DNA of 47,940 nt from Rhodospirillaceae bacterium (GTDB taxonomy: Bacteria; Pseudomonadota; Alphaproteobacteria; Bin65). Below, one piece after another: positions 1 to 9,105 of the stretch (position 1 is the first letter of the stretch; every line of letters begins with the position of its first letter). The stretch lies in assembly GCA_026709535.1 (NCBI GenBank), contig JAPOST010000096.1:1-47940 (forward strand), in the 5' to 3' direction. The position numbers were made by a program, and so were the translations under genes. A model generated the notes under the pieces. The model was not told the origin of the DNA. It worked only from the letters and a program-made list of their open reading frames with translations, and ran no database searches.

Positions 1-30
1 GTGATTCAGACACTTATACCTTTTCCAAGT

Positions 31-1557
31 TCATACTTTGCGTAGTTCGCGTTTCAAGATTTTTCCGGCCGCATTGCGTGGCAGGGCCGACATGAACTCG
101 AAGCTTTTCGGAATCTTGTATGGTGCCAAGTTATCGCGGCAGAATGCCTTGAGCGAAGCAGCATCCGTCGAGGCGTCAGATCTAAGGACTATAAAACTCT
201 TGAGCTCCTCGCCCCACTTTTCGTTCGGAATTCCGACCACCGCGGCGTCGGCGACCGCGGAATGGCGAAACAGGACCTCCTCGATCTCGCGAGGATAGAT
301 ATTGATGCCGCCGGAAATTACCATGTCCTTCTTGCGGTCGACCAAATAGACGAAGCCGTCTTCGTCCTTGATCGCCATGTCGCCGGCGCTGAACCACCCG
401 CCGCGAAAACAGTCGGCAGTTTCCTTGGGCTTTCCCCAATATCCGTTGTAGATGTAGGGTGAACTGCTGTAGAGTTCGCCGACCTTGCCCTGTGCAACCT
501 CTTTTCCTGCCTCGTCGAGCAATCGAACTTGCGTCGCGATGAAGGGTTGGCCGACACAGCGCTGTCTGGTCAATTGGTCGGCTGGCCGGAGGTTGGTGAC
601 GATGCCGGCTTCGGTCGACCCGTAGGTCTCATGCAAGACCCCATCGCCGAAGTAGTCGATGATCAGTTCCTTGGTTGCTTGGGCGAGCGGCGCTGCGTTG
701 GATACGATTGCGGACAGGGTATCGAATTTGCGGTGGCGGTTGAGGATGGAGCGTTCCAGAGCGAAGATCGCGTGGAAATGAGTCGGCACCAGGAAGGTCC
801 CGCCTAGGGTCTCGCCCGCCAGCTTGGCAATCACCTGCTCGGGCTCAAAGGCCGACAGGATCTCGCAATAACCGCCAAAATAGATGGCAGCTACGGCGAA
901 GGCGAACCCTGCGCCGTGAAAGAGTGGCGCCGTAGCGAGATAGCGATCGTCAGGTCCATAGCAACCATATTCGGAGGCCATGCCGTAAAAGGTCAAAACT
1001 CGGGACCTATGCGGCAGGACGACTCCCTTCGGTTCGCCAGTGGTACCCGACGTGTAGGGTATGGAAAAAGCCGACCATTCTGGGAGCGGCGGCGGCTCGG
1101 TCGGCGTTGAAGCCGCCAGCAGGGCTTCATAGCCTTCACCGAACGCGATGACCCGCTCCACGCTTGCCAGGTCAATAGATCGCACCAAATCCTCGACCGA
1201 GGGATGGACGAAGAGCACGCGTGCGCCACAATCGTCGCAAATGTACCGGATCTCTCTCGCGACCATGTTTGGGTTAAGTGTGGCGACTGCCACGCCGACG
1301 CAAGACGCGCCAGCAACCACTTCGACATACTCAAGGCAATTGGGCGACATGATCGCCGCATTGTCGCCAAACGACAAACCCAGACCTTCGCTCACCAGCG
1401 TGCTCACTCGGTCGATCCGTTCGACCAATGTTCTATATTCGATGGTCCGGTTGTCTTCCCTCAAGGCAACTTTCCGAGGTGTGCGGCTAGCCGATGCCCG
1501 CATGCCAGTGGCGATCGTCAGTGGCCGATAGGTTGCCGGGGGGTGCGTGTTCATCAT
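31..1557 (-). CDS. Class I adenylate-forming acyl-CoA synthetase
   Basis: This 508-residue protein should activate a carboxylic acid to its CoA thioester through an acyl-adenylate in the cytoplasm. The family core motifs are all present: the phosphate-binding loop YTSGTTGEPKG (about 168-178), YGSTE (312-316), the hinge segment DRKKDMVISGG (about 407-417), and the C-terminal catalytic lysine in NAAGKILKREL (K499). Length is normal for the family. Two ATG codons stand in tandem at the start, and no strong ribosome site precedes them. It is the last gene of a minus-strand pair, 31 bases after the amidohydrolase-like gene, so the two products probably act in one catabolic route. Substrate specificity cannot be deduced. 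It is distinct from the second ligase at 2809-4422, which suggests two different acids are activated. Confidence 0.9.
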   Translation of the reverse strand: MMNTHPPATYRPLTIATGMRASASRTPRKVALREDNRTIEYRTLVERIDRVSTLVSEGLGLSFGDNAAIMSPNCLEYVEVVAGASCVGVAVATLNPNMVAREIRYICDDCGARVLFVHPSVEDLVRSIDLASVERVIAFGEGYEALLAASTPTEPPPLPEWSAFSIPYTSGTTGEPKGVVLPHRSRVLTFYGMASEYGCYGPDDRYLATAPLFHGAGFAFAVAAIYFGGYCEILSAFEPEQVIAKLAGETLGGTFLVPTHFHAIFALERSILNRHRKFDTLSAIVSNAAPLAQATKELIIDYFGDGVLHETYGSTEAGIVTNLRPADQLTRQRCVGQPFIATQVRLLDEAGKEVAQGKVGELYSSSPYIYNGYWGKPKETADCFRGGWFSAGDMAIKDEDGFVYLVDRKKDMVISGGINIYPREIEEVLFRHSAVADAAVVGIPNEKWGEELKSFIVLRSDASTDAASLKAFCRDNLAPYKIPKSFEFMSALPRNAAGKILKRELRKV

Positions 1558-1570
1558 TACGTGGCTCGGA

Positions 1571-1588
1571 ACCAGAGCAAGCTCTGGT
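1571..1588 (-). repeat. Perfect intercistronic hairpin (CUUG loop)
   Basis: Between the amidohydrolase-like gene and the downstream ligase lies a perfect inverted repeat, ACCAGAGC-AA-GCTCTGGT on the plus strand. In the minus-strand transcript it folds as a 7-bp stem closed by a CUUG tetraloop, a loop type known to be very stable. No T-run follows it, so it is unlikely to be a strong intrinsic terminator. It may set relative expression of the two genes or protect a transcript end. Confidence 0.5.
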
Positions 1589-2476
1589 CTAATTCGCCTC
1601 CTCTAATGAGACCTGCGCTGGCGACTCCGGGAGCCTGAAAACTCGGAGCGCATTCTCGCGCATGAGCGCGCGCAAACTTTCCTGGCGCAGGCCGAGCGTG
1701 TCGATTTCGGTCACAGCGCGCTCGGGATCAATCACCGGCCAGTCAGTGCCGAACAGTACCTTCCGACGACCGTAACTGTCGAGATAGCGCACGAGTTCAG
1801 GCGGCCAGTGCTTGGGCGCATAAGCGTCGACTCCGATGAAGACATTTTCGTGCTTCCAGGCCATTGAAATCATCTCCTGGGTCAAGGGCACGCCTATGTG
1901 GATGCCGAGCAATTTCAGTTCTGGGAAATCAATCGCCACTTGGTCGAGACAGATCGGCCGACCCACGCTCGGCAAGCGGCGCTCTCGGGAATAAACCAGA
2001 TTTTGCCCAACCTGCATCATGATTGGGATATCCATCTCGCAACACTTGGCATAGTAAGGGTAGTATTTAGCGTGGTCTGGAGGCAGGCCGAACCAATGGG
2101 GATAGAGATGTGCGCCGACGAAGCGATTCTCCCGGACGGCCGTCTCCAAGTCTCTCAGTCCCTGCATGCCACGAAAGGGATCAATGCCAGCTAGCCCCGA
2201 GAAGCGGTCCGGGTGGATGGCGCAAATTTCAGCGACACGGGCGTAGGGAATCTCGAAGGAGCCTTTGACGTTCAGATCGCCTGCCCGCACTGCGACCAGC
2301 AACGAGCGTGCGAGGCTGGCACGGTCCATTTTTGCCAGGTAGTCGTCAATCGTCACGCCGCCGCGCACCTCCAGTGGCATGCGAACCTGCGCCTTGAATG
2401 TTTCGTCGAGTCCGGTCTGACCGAGCTTGACTTCCTGAGGGGTGAAGACGTTGCAGACAATGTCAATGGCGTCCAT
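1589..2476 (-). CDS. Amidohydrolase-2-like TIM-barrel protein lacking the N-terminal HxH
   Basis: This 295-residue protein resembles the amidohydrolase_2 family of TIM-barrel hydrolases and decarboxylases. Family-like segments are HLYPHWFGLP (mid-protein), the LLGIHIGVP strand, and FGTDWPVIDPE near the C-terminus, whose Asp is the usual metal or catalytic aspartate. The N-terminal strand reads DIVCNVFTP where metal-dependent members carry His-x-His, so two standard metal ligands are missing. Members with this altered start exist beside catabolic operons, and their chemistry may be metal-independent or use one metal. The start has GAGG about 5 bases upstream. It is followed closely by an acyl-CoA ligase on the same strand. 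A role in hydrolysing or decarboxylating a catabolic intermediate is an inference. Confidence 0.75.
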   Translation of the reverse strand: MDAIDIVCNVFTPQEVKLGQTGLDETFKAQVRMPLEVRGGVTIDDYLAKMDRASLARSLLVAVRAGDLNVKGSFEIPYARVAEICAIHPDRFSGLAGIDPFRGMQGLRDLETAVRENRFVGAHLYPHWFGLPPDHAKYYPYYAKCCEMDIPIMMQVGQNLVYSRERRLPSVGRPICLDQVAIDFPELKLLGIHIGVPLTQEMISMAWKHENVFIGVDAYAPKHWPPELVRYLDSYGRRKVLFGTDWPVIDPERAVTEIDTLGLRQESLRALMRENALRVFRLPESPAQVSLEEAN

Positions 2477-2808
2477 GAGGCCTCACACTTCAATTTTCGT
2501 CGCCTACAAGCCCCGAGATCGGGACAAAATCCTGATATTTCGTCGCGTTATCAGTCGGCCAAGGAGTTCAGGCAGCCGCGACGAGCAACCTGGTGGCCGG
2601 ATCATGGCTCACGGGAGCAGCGGCTTCCAGCATCACGTATCTCGCTTTCTCTCGAATAGCCCTTCCTTTTCTCCAGCACCATTCCGTCATCAAGTGCGTC
2701 CTGGTCTTCGGCGGGCTGGACGAGTTGGTAGCCGAGGGTCTGAACTCTGTGGTGCAGTCATCGAGTTTCAGAATGCCATTGAGGATGCACCCTCTCGGAG
2801 CATAGCCC
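2477..2808. other. 332-base gap, no recognised gene
   Basis: This spacer separates two minus-strand genes. A plus-strand open frame of 70 codons (2593-2805) has no recognisable domain and no convincing start site. No terminator, repeat or tRNA was seen. It should contain the promoter of the amidohydrolase/ligase pair, but no clear -35/-10 pair could be assigned. Confidence 0.4.
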
Positions 2809-4422
2809 TTATCCTATCAGCTTCGCCAATTTGCCTTTCTGGATTTTCCTGGTTGGCGTCATCGGCATTTCTTCGATGATCTCAAGCCGCTCAGGCCATC
2901 GCATCTTGGCGACGCCTTTGTTGCTGAGGTAAGCCGTCACGTCGTCGAACGTCAGGCAGGCACCGGGTGCCAAGGTTACAAACAAGCACATGCGCTCGCC
3001 CAGCACGTCGTCTGGCATGGGCACGATGGCTGCCAGAACGATAGCCGGATGAGCTTGCAACAGATTCTCCGTATCTGTCGGATTGATCTTGATCCCGCCG
3101 CGGTTGATGATGTCCTTGACCCGACCGGTGATGACAACGTTGCCGTATGCATCCATAGTCGCAAGATCGCCTGTCCGGAAGTAGCCATCGTCGGTGAATG
3201 CTCCTGCGTTAGCCTCTTCATTGTTCAGGTATCCGGGAAAGATCGAATACCCGGCCAACTGGAGTTCGCCTTCCTCCCCCACAGGCATTTCTGAGTCGTT
3301 AGCAGTATTAGCGATGCGAACCTTGATCCCGTCTGTCTCTCGTCCAGTACTGGTATGTCGGATTTCCGGCGGTCCGTCGATCGGCGTCTGCATGACAAGG
3401 ATCGTCTCGGTCATGCCGAATAGTTGTCCAACCCGGCCATTGGGCAAGCGTTTCTCAAAATCGGCCGCGACTTGCGGCGGGCAGACGGACCCGGCGACCA
3501 CCACCTCGCGAATCGACGTCAGATCGACATCGTCCAGCAAGCCCGCTTTGATCGTTGCGGCAATATGGGCTGGTGCCGAGAAAACAACGGTCGGTCGACC
3601 GTTGATCAACCGGTCAGCATAGAGTTCGGGGGAGAACAGCGACATCAGAACATTCGCTCCGCCGGTCATCATGGCCTGAATTCCACAGGTAAGTCCAAAA
3701 ACATGAGTGAATGGTGGCGCAACTAGCACTCGGTCTTCGGCTGTCTGGTTGATCGTACGAGGGTATATCCTGCCGTTTGCCGTGAATGTCTCATGCGTCC
3801 GGACCACGCCCTTTGGCGCTGCGGAGGTGCCTGACGTGAAGCACAGGATACATGGATCGGACGCTACCGGGGGATCGGCGATGGGCATATCCGTCCCGTT
3901 GGCGATCATATCTTCCAAGGCGCGATGGCCAGAGCCGACATCACCGGCTACGATGATATGTTCCAACGTGGGTACTTTGGCCTTCAATCTCTCCATCGTT
4001 TCTGGCGCGTCATACTTGTTGTCACTCCGCACGCAGATTATGGCCCGGGCGCCCCCGTGATTCAGCAATGGTGCCATCTCGCCTGCGCGGTAGGGCATGT
4101 GCAACGTACAAAGCACGCCGCCCATCATTGCCACGCCAAGAAAGGCGATCAGAAACTCGGGGTGGTTCGGGTATTGGATGGCGACGACATCACCACGCTC
4201 AAGCCCCAGATCCAGTAGCGCGTTGGCGAAGCGGCGGGATTGATCGCGCCATTCGACGTAGCTGATCTCCCGCTCGGGTGCTACCAAGGCCGTAGCGTTC
4301 GGCGTCTCCGCTGCCCACTTCTCCAGATAACCCGAAAGCGTATCGTCGTTCCAGAAACCTGCATCCCGGAATTTCTTTGCGAGCGCCGCGTCATGGCGCG
4401 GGAAATCGATGAGTTTTGTCAT
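2809..4422 (-). CDS. AMP-dependent acyl-CoA synthetase (second ligase)
   Basis: This 537-residue acyl-CoA ligase activates a free acid with ATP and CoA. Core motifs are CFTSGTSAAPKG (about 194-205), FGMTET (335-340), the hinge GRVKDIINRGG, and the C-terminal catalytic lysine region TPTRKIQK (about K526). The N-terminal layout and length resemble cyclohexanecarboxylate- and 2,3-dihydroxybenzoate-ligase-like members, though that is not enough to name a substrate. The ATG at 4422 is chosen over the TTG at 4434 because GGAG sits 6 bases before it. The gene is divergent from the GntR regulator with only 71 bases between starts, so it is probably under that regulator's control. It most likely serves the same pathway as the neighbouring hydroxylase and HyuAB genes. 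Confidence 0.9.
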   Translation of the reverse strand: MTKLIDFPRHDAALAKKFRDAGFWNDDTLSGYLEKWAAETPNATALVAPEREISYVEWRDQSRRFANALLDLGLERGDVVAIQYPNHPEFLIAFLGVAMMGGVLCTLHMPYRAGEMAPLLNHGGARAIICVRSDNKYDAPETMERLKAKVPTLEHIIVAGDVGSGHRALEDMIANGTDMPIADPPVASDPCILCFTSGTSAAPKGVVRTHETFTANGRIYPRTINQTAEDRVLVAPPFTHVFGLTCGIQAMMTGGANVLMSLFSPELYADRLINGRPTVVFSAPAHIAATIKAGLLDDVDLTSIREVVVAGSVCPPQVAADFEKRLPNGRVGQLFGMTETILVMQTPIDGPPEIRHTSTGRETDGIKVRIANTANDSEMPVGEEGELQLAGYSIFPGYLNNEEANAGAFTDDGYFRTGDLATMDAYGNVVITGRVKDIINRGGIKINPTDTENLLQAHPAIVLAAIVPMPDDVLGERMCLFVTLAPGACLTFDDVTAYLSNKGVAKMRWPERLEIIEEMPMTPTRKIQKGKLAKLIG

Positions 4423-4493
4423 GCTGCGCTCCAACGCCGCTCCTGGACTCGATTAACGCGTGGAATATTTTTCCGGCACGAGGAGAGGAAACC

Positions 4494-5231
4494 GTGAGTG
4501 CCACCAACCCAACTGCGCCCTCGCTGCGTACCAAAGGTCGTCCGAAGGGAACTGGCGCACAACGCGTTTTCGACGGCTTGCGGGAAGACATCCTGCACTT
4601 GAGATTGCCGCCTGGTGCGCCGATTGACGAAGGAACTCTGGAGCGGCAATTTCGGGTGTCGCGCACGCCGGTGCGCGAGGCACTGATCCGCTTGGCAGGG
4701 GAAGGCCTGATCGCCTTGCTGCCGAACCGCGGTGCGCAAGTCAGCAAGATCGACTTTGCTGAAATACCACAATTCTTCGAAGCGATGGATGTTTGCCAGC
4801 GACTGATCTTGCGCTTGGCCGCCACGCGTCGAAGCGATAACCAGATCGCTGAACTGCGCCAGTTGAACCAGGCGTTTCGCATTGCTGCAGAAGCCCATAA
4901 ACCCGTGGCCATGAGTGAAACCAACAAGGCCTTTCATTCGGTGATTGCCACAGCAGGTGGCAATCGCCATGTCGAAGACTGGTACGAAGACCTTCTGAAG
5001 ACAGGCCTTCGTCTTACGCTGTCGGCGTTCGGGACTGCTTTCGTGACAGGAGATGTGGACGAGGACTACTATCAAACAGTTGTTGACCAGCATGACGCCA
5101 TGATTGGAGCGCTGGCCGCTAAGGACGCCGCGACAGCCGAGGCTTTGGGTCGGGCCCATACTGACCTGTTTCGTCATCGATTGGTCCAGGCGCTCAAGCA
5201 AGGCGGCGCTCACGGCTTCTCGCTGGACTGA
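4494..5231 (+). CDS. GntR-family (FCD) transcriptional regulator
   Basis: This 245-residue regulator has an N-terminal winged helix-turn-helix (about residues 22-85), seen in the segments FRVSRTPVREALIRLAGEGL and PNRGAQVSKID. A C-terminal all-helical FCD effector domain follows. The FCD domain keeps the spaced histidines that usually bind metal (FHSVIATAGGN, DQHDAMIGAL, RAHTDLFRHR). Such proteins are usually repressors released by a small carboxylate. The GTG at 4494 is preferred because AGGAGAGGAA precedes it. An upstream in-frame ATG at 4416 would overlap the divergent ligase. The gene sits between the ligase and hyuB and overlaps the hyuB 3' end by 22 bases on opposite strands. A plausible target is the palindrome at 9015-9037. 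Confidence 0.9.
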   Translation: MSATNPTAPSLRTKGRPKGTGAQRVFDGLREDILHLRLPPGAPIDEGTLERQFRVSRTPVREALIRLAGEGLIALLPNRGAQVSKIDFAEIPQFFEAMDVCQRLILRLAATRRSDNQIAELRQLNQAFRIAAEAHKPVAMSETNKAFHSVIATAGGNRHVEDWYEDLLKTGLRLTLSAFGTAFVTGDVDEDYYQTVVDQHDAMIGALAAKDAATAEALGRAHTDLFRHRLVQALKQGGAHGFSLD

Positions 5232-6913
5232 CCAAATTGTGGATAGTGTGCAGCGAGGTAAGCCTCGTCAAACTTTTCGCTGGTCAGGTCGACTTCCAGA
5301 TTGCCTAACGATCTCTCGGCCGGGTCGCCATAACCGCCCGCACCAGGAGAATAAATCTCCAGCGCTTCTCCGGGGTGTATCGCTACGCCGGTGGGTTTGT
5401 TCGGCAGCCGTCGGGAGACGCCTTCTCTGTCGACGTGACGAAACTCGCCAGTCGCCCCGTAATGACCCCCAAAGACACCCCAAGGCTGATGTGTGAAGCG
5501 TTCACCAGCGCCATTGAAGGAACAGGAGTGTCCTACCGGTTCGACTACGCGTTTCAGACCCATGCCGCCCCGATATCGCCCGGCGCCGCCGGAATTCGGA
5601 ATCAGGCCATATGACCGGACACGCAGCGGATATTCCATCTCGATCGCTTCGACCGGCAGGTTGGACGTATTGGTGATGTGAACCTGCACGCCGTCCTTTC
5701 CATCGTTGTCCGATCGGCCGCCGAAGCCTCCCCCCAAAGTCTCAAGATACACATAGTCTTCACCGGAGTGCGGATCGACGCCCGAGAAGACAGCCGTGGT
5801 ATTGGCGCCGTTGGCCGCTCCAACTGCCGCTTCCGGCATCGCCGGGGCCAGTGCGCCCAGAATCACGTCGATGATCCGTTGGCAGGTGTTCGCCCGCGCG
5901 GCGACCGGAGCGGGAAAGGTCGCGTCCAGCAAGGTTCCTTTCTGGGTGATAAGCTCTGGTAGGTCGAGGACGCCCTGGTTGTTTGGTGCATCCGGATCAA
6001 GCAGGGCTTTCAAGGTGTAGCATACGGATGCTTGCGTGGCGTTGCGCGTGACATTGATGTTGCCATTCACCTGTTGTGCCGTGCCTGTGAAATCGAAACA
6101 GATGTCGCCGCGGTTGACGGTAACGGTCAGTTTGATCGGAATATCGAACGCGCCCACGCCGTCATCGTCCATGACGTCTTCGAATCTGTAGACGCCATCG
6201 GGAAGCCGCTTGATCTCTTCCCGGATCCTGTTGGATGTCCGGGTCACGATCTGGTCAAAACCTTCATGCATGGCCGACACGCCATATTGGGCTATCATGG
6301 CTGCCAGCCGATCATGGCCCAGACGGCAGGCGGCGATTTGGGCATGATAGTCGCCGCAGCGCTCGGCCGGCACACGAACGTTGAGCAGGATCATGTCCAT
6401 GATGTCTTCCTGCAATACGCCTTCGCGGAACAGTCGAATGACCGGGATTCGAAGTCCTTCCTGATAGATTTCTGTCAGCCCCCCTGCCATGCTGCCGGGC
6501 ACCGCGCCGCCGACGTCGGCGTGATGCGCGATGTTGCACATGAACGCTACCGGCGCGCCGTCGGCAAACACCGGCACAGCCATGTTGATATCCGGCAGAT
6601 GCGTGCCGCCTGCCACATAGGGATCGTTGGCGACGAACAGGTCTCCGTCGCGAACGTCATCGCCAAACCGGGTCAGCAGGCTTTCCATCAGCCCTTTCAT
6701 TGAGGCCAGATGAACTGGCAGCGAGGCGTCGGCCTGGACAATCAGCCGGCCATCGGCATCCATGATCGCCGTCGAGTGGTCACGCCGCTCCTTGATGTTG
6801 GTGGAATAGGCGCTTTTCATCAGGGAAACGAACGATTCATCCGCCACCGAGCGGAGCCCGTTCATCAGAATTTCGAGCGATACGGGGTCGAGTTGGGAAT
6901 GCAGGGTTTTCAC
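5210..6913 (-). CDS. hyuB: Hydantoinase B / oxoprolinase-family subunit
   Basis: This 567-residue protein matches the HyuB family (COG0146), the partner of HyuA in ATP-dependent lactam, hydantoin and 5-oxoproline hydrolases and in acetone-carboxylase relatives. Recognisable segments are VSLEILMNGLRSVADE at the N-terminus, FVANDPYVAGGTHLPD, IAHHADVGG, and the glycine-rich C-terminal run TLGGGFGGRSDNDG. It starts with GTG, and its first bases overlap the hyuA stop codon by 4 bases, indicating translational coupling. Its 3' end overlaps the convergent gntR end. With HyuA it likely opens a cyclic amide or related ring, or carboxylates a ketone. Context with a molybdenum hydroxylase and CoA ligases favours catabolism of a ring compound. 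The exact substrate is unknown. Confidence 0.9.
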   Translation of the reverse strand: MKTLHSQLDPVSLEILMNGLRSVADESFVSLMKSAYSTNIKERRDHSTAIMDADGRLIVQADASLPVHLASMKGLMESLLTRFGDDVRDGDLFVANDPYVAGGTHLPDINMAVPVFADGAPVAFMCNIAHHADVGGAVPGSMAGGLTEIYQEGLRIPVIRLFREGVLQEDIMDMILLNVRVPAERCGDYHAQIAACRLGHDRLAAMIAQYGVSAMHEGFDQIVTRTSNRIREEIKRLPDGVYRFEDVMDDDGVGAFDIPIKLTVTVNRGDICFDFTGTAQQVNGNINVTRNATQASVCYTLKALLDPDAPNNQGVLDLPELITQKGTLLDATFPAPVAARANTCQRIIDVILGALAPAMPEAAVGAANGANTTAVFSGVDPHSGEDYVYLETLGGGFGGRSDNDGKDGVQVHITNTSNLPVEAIEMEYPLRVRSYGLIPNSGGAGRYRGGMGLKRVVEPVGHSCSFNGAGERFTHQPWGVFGGHYGATGEFRHVDREGVSRRLPNKPTGVAIHPGEALEIYSPGAGGYGDPAERSLGNLEVDLTSEKFDEAYLAAHYPQFGQSSEKP

Positions 6914-8997
6914 GCAGCCTGTCTCCCGGCAAGGTGATTGGATTTTACGGAGATCGCAATATTACCGGCGTCATCAACGGTCAACTTGTCATCCGGAAAT
7001 ACGATGGTGGTCGAATCGAATTGGTCAATCACTGCCGGGCCGATGAAGGATGCGCCCGAAGCAAGATCGGCGCGCTGATAGACAGGCGTATCGACCGGAG
7101 CATCATCCTGGAACCACACCGGACGACGAGCGATGGGTGTGGCAGTCTCGGTCGAATCCGGCAAGTGTTCCGAACCTGCTGCGCCTCTTTCCACGCTCCC
7201 GACGGCAGTGATCCGAATATTGACGATTTCGATCGGTTCGCTGGCATTGTGAAAGCCGTAACGTTTCTCGTGCTCAGCATGAAAGGCCTGCTCGACTTCG
7301 GCGATGGCGGCGGGCCGCGGCAGTTCTTCGGGATTCGCTGCCGTCAGCACGACCGGCAGTTCGAAATTCTGGCCGACATAGCGCGCGTCAAGACTGACCG
7401 ATAGTGATTGGCTGTCTGGAACTACATCTTCCCCTTCGAACCATGCTCGCGCATCGCGCTCCAGATCTTCCAGCACCTCGTTGATCGCCGCCCAATTCGC
7501 CGCGTCGAGGGCAAGGCGCCCGCTGCGAACGAATTCCTCCTTGAAGTCCGATACGATCAGGCCCTGCGCACACAGGATTCCCGGCGTGTCCGGAACGACG
7601 ACATCGGACATGCCCAGGGCGCGGGCCACTTCGACGGCGTGCAGCGGGCCGGCGCCGCCGAAGGGCATCAGGGCATAGTCCTTCGGATCAAGGCCGCGCT
7701 TGACGGAGATGGTACGCACTGCGCGCACCATGTTCGCCACGACGATCCCGAGGATGCCTTGAGCGGCCTTTTCGGCCGAAACACCCAATTGCGTTGCGAT
7801 CGGCGTGATCGCGGCACGAGCTTTCGCTTCGTCCAAGGCCATCGCGCCGCCGACGAGGCCGCCACCCGACAACCGGCCGAGCACTAGGTTGGCGTCGGTG
7901 ACGGTCGGCTCTGTTCCGCCGCACCCGTAACAGGCCGGCCCCGGATCGGACCCTGCGCTGCGCGGCCCGACCTTGAGAAGACCGTCCCGCTCGAACCAGG
8001 CGATCGACCCTCCGCCGGCACCGACAGTATGTATGTGCACCATCGGCAAACGAACGGGAAACCCCGCAACATTGCCGCCCAGACTGACGCCTGGATCGTA
8101 GTTGCGAATCAGAGCCACATCGGCGCTGGTACCGCCCATGTCAAGCGTGATGACGTCGGGTTTTTTGGCCAGCCGAGCATTATGTACCGCTCCCACCGCA
8201 CCGGCAGCCGGGCCGGAAAGCGCCGTCCGGACCGGATAGGTCCTGGCGGTTTCGACGGACATCAAGCCTCCGCCGGATTGGTAGATCCGGATGGGTGCGT
8301 CTGGTGCAACGGCTTTCATCTCCGTGTCAAGATAATCGATGTAATCTCCGATCACCGGTTGCAGATAGGCATTTAGCACGGTGGTTGAGAATCGCTCATA
8401 TTCCCGGAACTCCGGCCACACTTCCGATGACAGCGACACCGGCATGTCCGGCCGACGGGCACGCAGCGCTGCTGCAATCTTGCGTTCGTGGGCAGGATCG
8501 ACAAACGAGAACAGGCAGCAGATGGCGCAGGCGTCTGGCTCACTGGCAACAACGGCGTCGGCCGCGGCGGCAAGACTGTTTTCGTCCAGGGCGATGATGA
8601 CGCCGCCCGGCCCGATACGCTCAATCACCTCGTAGCGCCGCTCGCGGGGGACAAGAGGCGCTGGATGATCCTTCTGCAATGAATACATGTGAGGCCGGGT
8701 TTGCCGGCCGATTTCTAGCAGATCGCGGAAGCCGTCCGTGGTCACCATGGCGACCTTGCCGCCGCGACGCTGGATCAGCGCATTGGTTGCGATCGTCGTG
8801 CCGTGGCACAGACGGGTGATATCAGCAGAATCGATCGCGAGCGCGGCGCACATCTCCCGCAGCCCTAAAACAATAGCCTCGCCCGGATTGCGGGGTGTTG
8901 ATGGTCGTTTGAAGACGCGCACCGCGCCGTCTTCCCTGCGGCAGGCATAGAAATCTGTAAACGTGCCGCCTACGTCGACGCCTACGAACCAGGCCAC
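6910..8997 (-). CDS. hyuA: Hydantoinase A / oxoprolinase-family subunit
   Basis: This 695-residue protein matches HyuA (COG0145), the ATP-binding subunit of hydantoinase/oxoprolinase-type enzymes. The N-terminal sugar-kinase-like phosphate loop FVGVDVGGTFTDF begins at residue 4. CHGTTIATNALIQRRGG follows, and the second nucleotide-site strand is LDMGGTSADVALI. The GTG at 8997 is chosen because GGAGG lies 7 bases upstream and it places the phosphate loop at the normal distance from the N-terminus. The same frame stays open upstream to 9582 but runs into the divergent gene. The gene begins the hyuAB operon and is divergent from the molybdenum-hydroxylase operon across about 108 bases that contain a strong palindrome. 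Confidence 0.93.
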   Translation of the reverse strand: MAWFVGVDVGGTFTDFYACRREDGAVRVFKRPSTPRNPGEAIVLGLREMCAALAIDSADITRLCHGTTIATNALIQRRGGKVAMVTTDGFRDLLEIGRQTRPHMYSLQKDHPAPLVPRERRYEVIERIGPGGVIIALDENSLAAAADAVVASEPDACAICCLFSFVDPAHERKIAAALRARRPDMPVSLSSEVWPEFREYERFSTTVLNAYLQPVIGDYIDYLDTEMKAVAPDAPIRIYQSGGGLMSVETARTYPVRTALSGPAAGAVGAVHNARLAKKPDVITLDMGGTSADVALIRNYDPGVSLGGNVAGFPVRLPMVHIHTVGAGGGSIAWFERDGLLKVGPRSAGSDPGPACYGCGGTEPTVTDANLVLGRLSGGGLVGGAMALDEAKARAAITPIATQLGVSAEKAAQGILGIVVANMVRAVRTISVKRGLDPKDYALMPFGGAGPLHAVEVARALGMSDVVVPDTPGILCAQGLIVSDFKEEFVRSGRLALDAANWAAINEVLEDLERDARAWFEGEDVVPDSQSLSVSLDARYVGQNFELPVVLTAANPEELPRPAAIAEVEQAFHAEHEKRYGFHNASEPIEIVNIRITAVGSVERGAAGSEHLPDSTETATPIARRPVWFQDDAPVDTPVYQRADLASGASFIGPAVIDQFDSTTIVFPDDKLTVDDAGNIAISVKSNHLAGRQAA

Positions 8998-9014
8998 GGC
9001 ATATCCTCCATGAT

Positions 9015-9037
9015 TATTTATACATATTGTATAAATA
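9015..9037. promoter_or_regulatory. Candidate operator palindrome, hyuA/molybdenum operon divergent promoter
   Basis: A perfect 10-3-10 inverted repeat, TATTTATACA-TAT-TGTATAAATA, lies in an AT-rich island between the divergent hyuA and molybdenum-subunit genes. Its position overlaps the -35 of the plus-strand promoter candidate and lies about 18 bases before the hyuA start. This is where a repressor could control both directions. The nearest regulator gene is the GntR/FCD protein at 4494-5231. Palindromes with ATACA/TGTAT half-sites fit that family in general terms. The protein-operator link is inferred. Confidence 0.6.
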
Positions 9038-9056
9038 TTGGGATCGTGTCTATAAG
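9028..9056 (+). promoter_or_regulatory. Candidate sigma-70 promoter for the molybdenum hydroxylase operon
   Basis: TTGTAT (9028-9033) and TATAAG (9051-9056) are separated by exactly 17 bases and match the -35 and -10 consensus at four and five of six positions. Transcription would begin near 9063, about 43 bases before the chosen ATG at 9106. The -35 hexamer is part of the right arm of the palindrome at 9015-9037, so repressor binding would block RNA polymerase. Confidence 0.5.
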
Positions 9057-9105
9057 GATTGAGATACCCTGTGCCGTGCGCAGTTGCCCGAAGCTTGGAG
9101 CCCTG

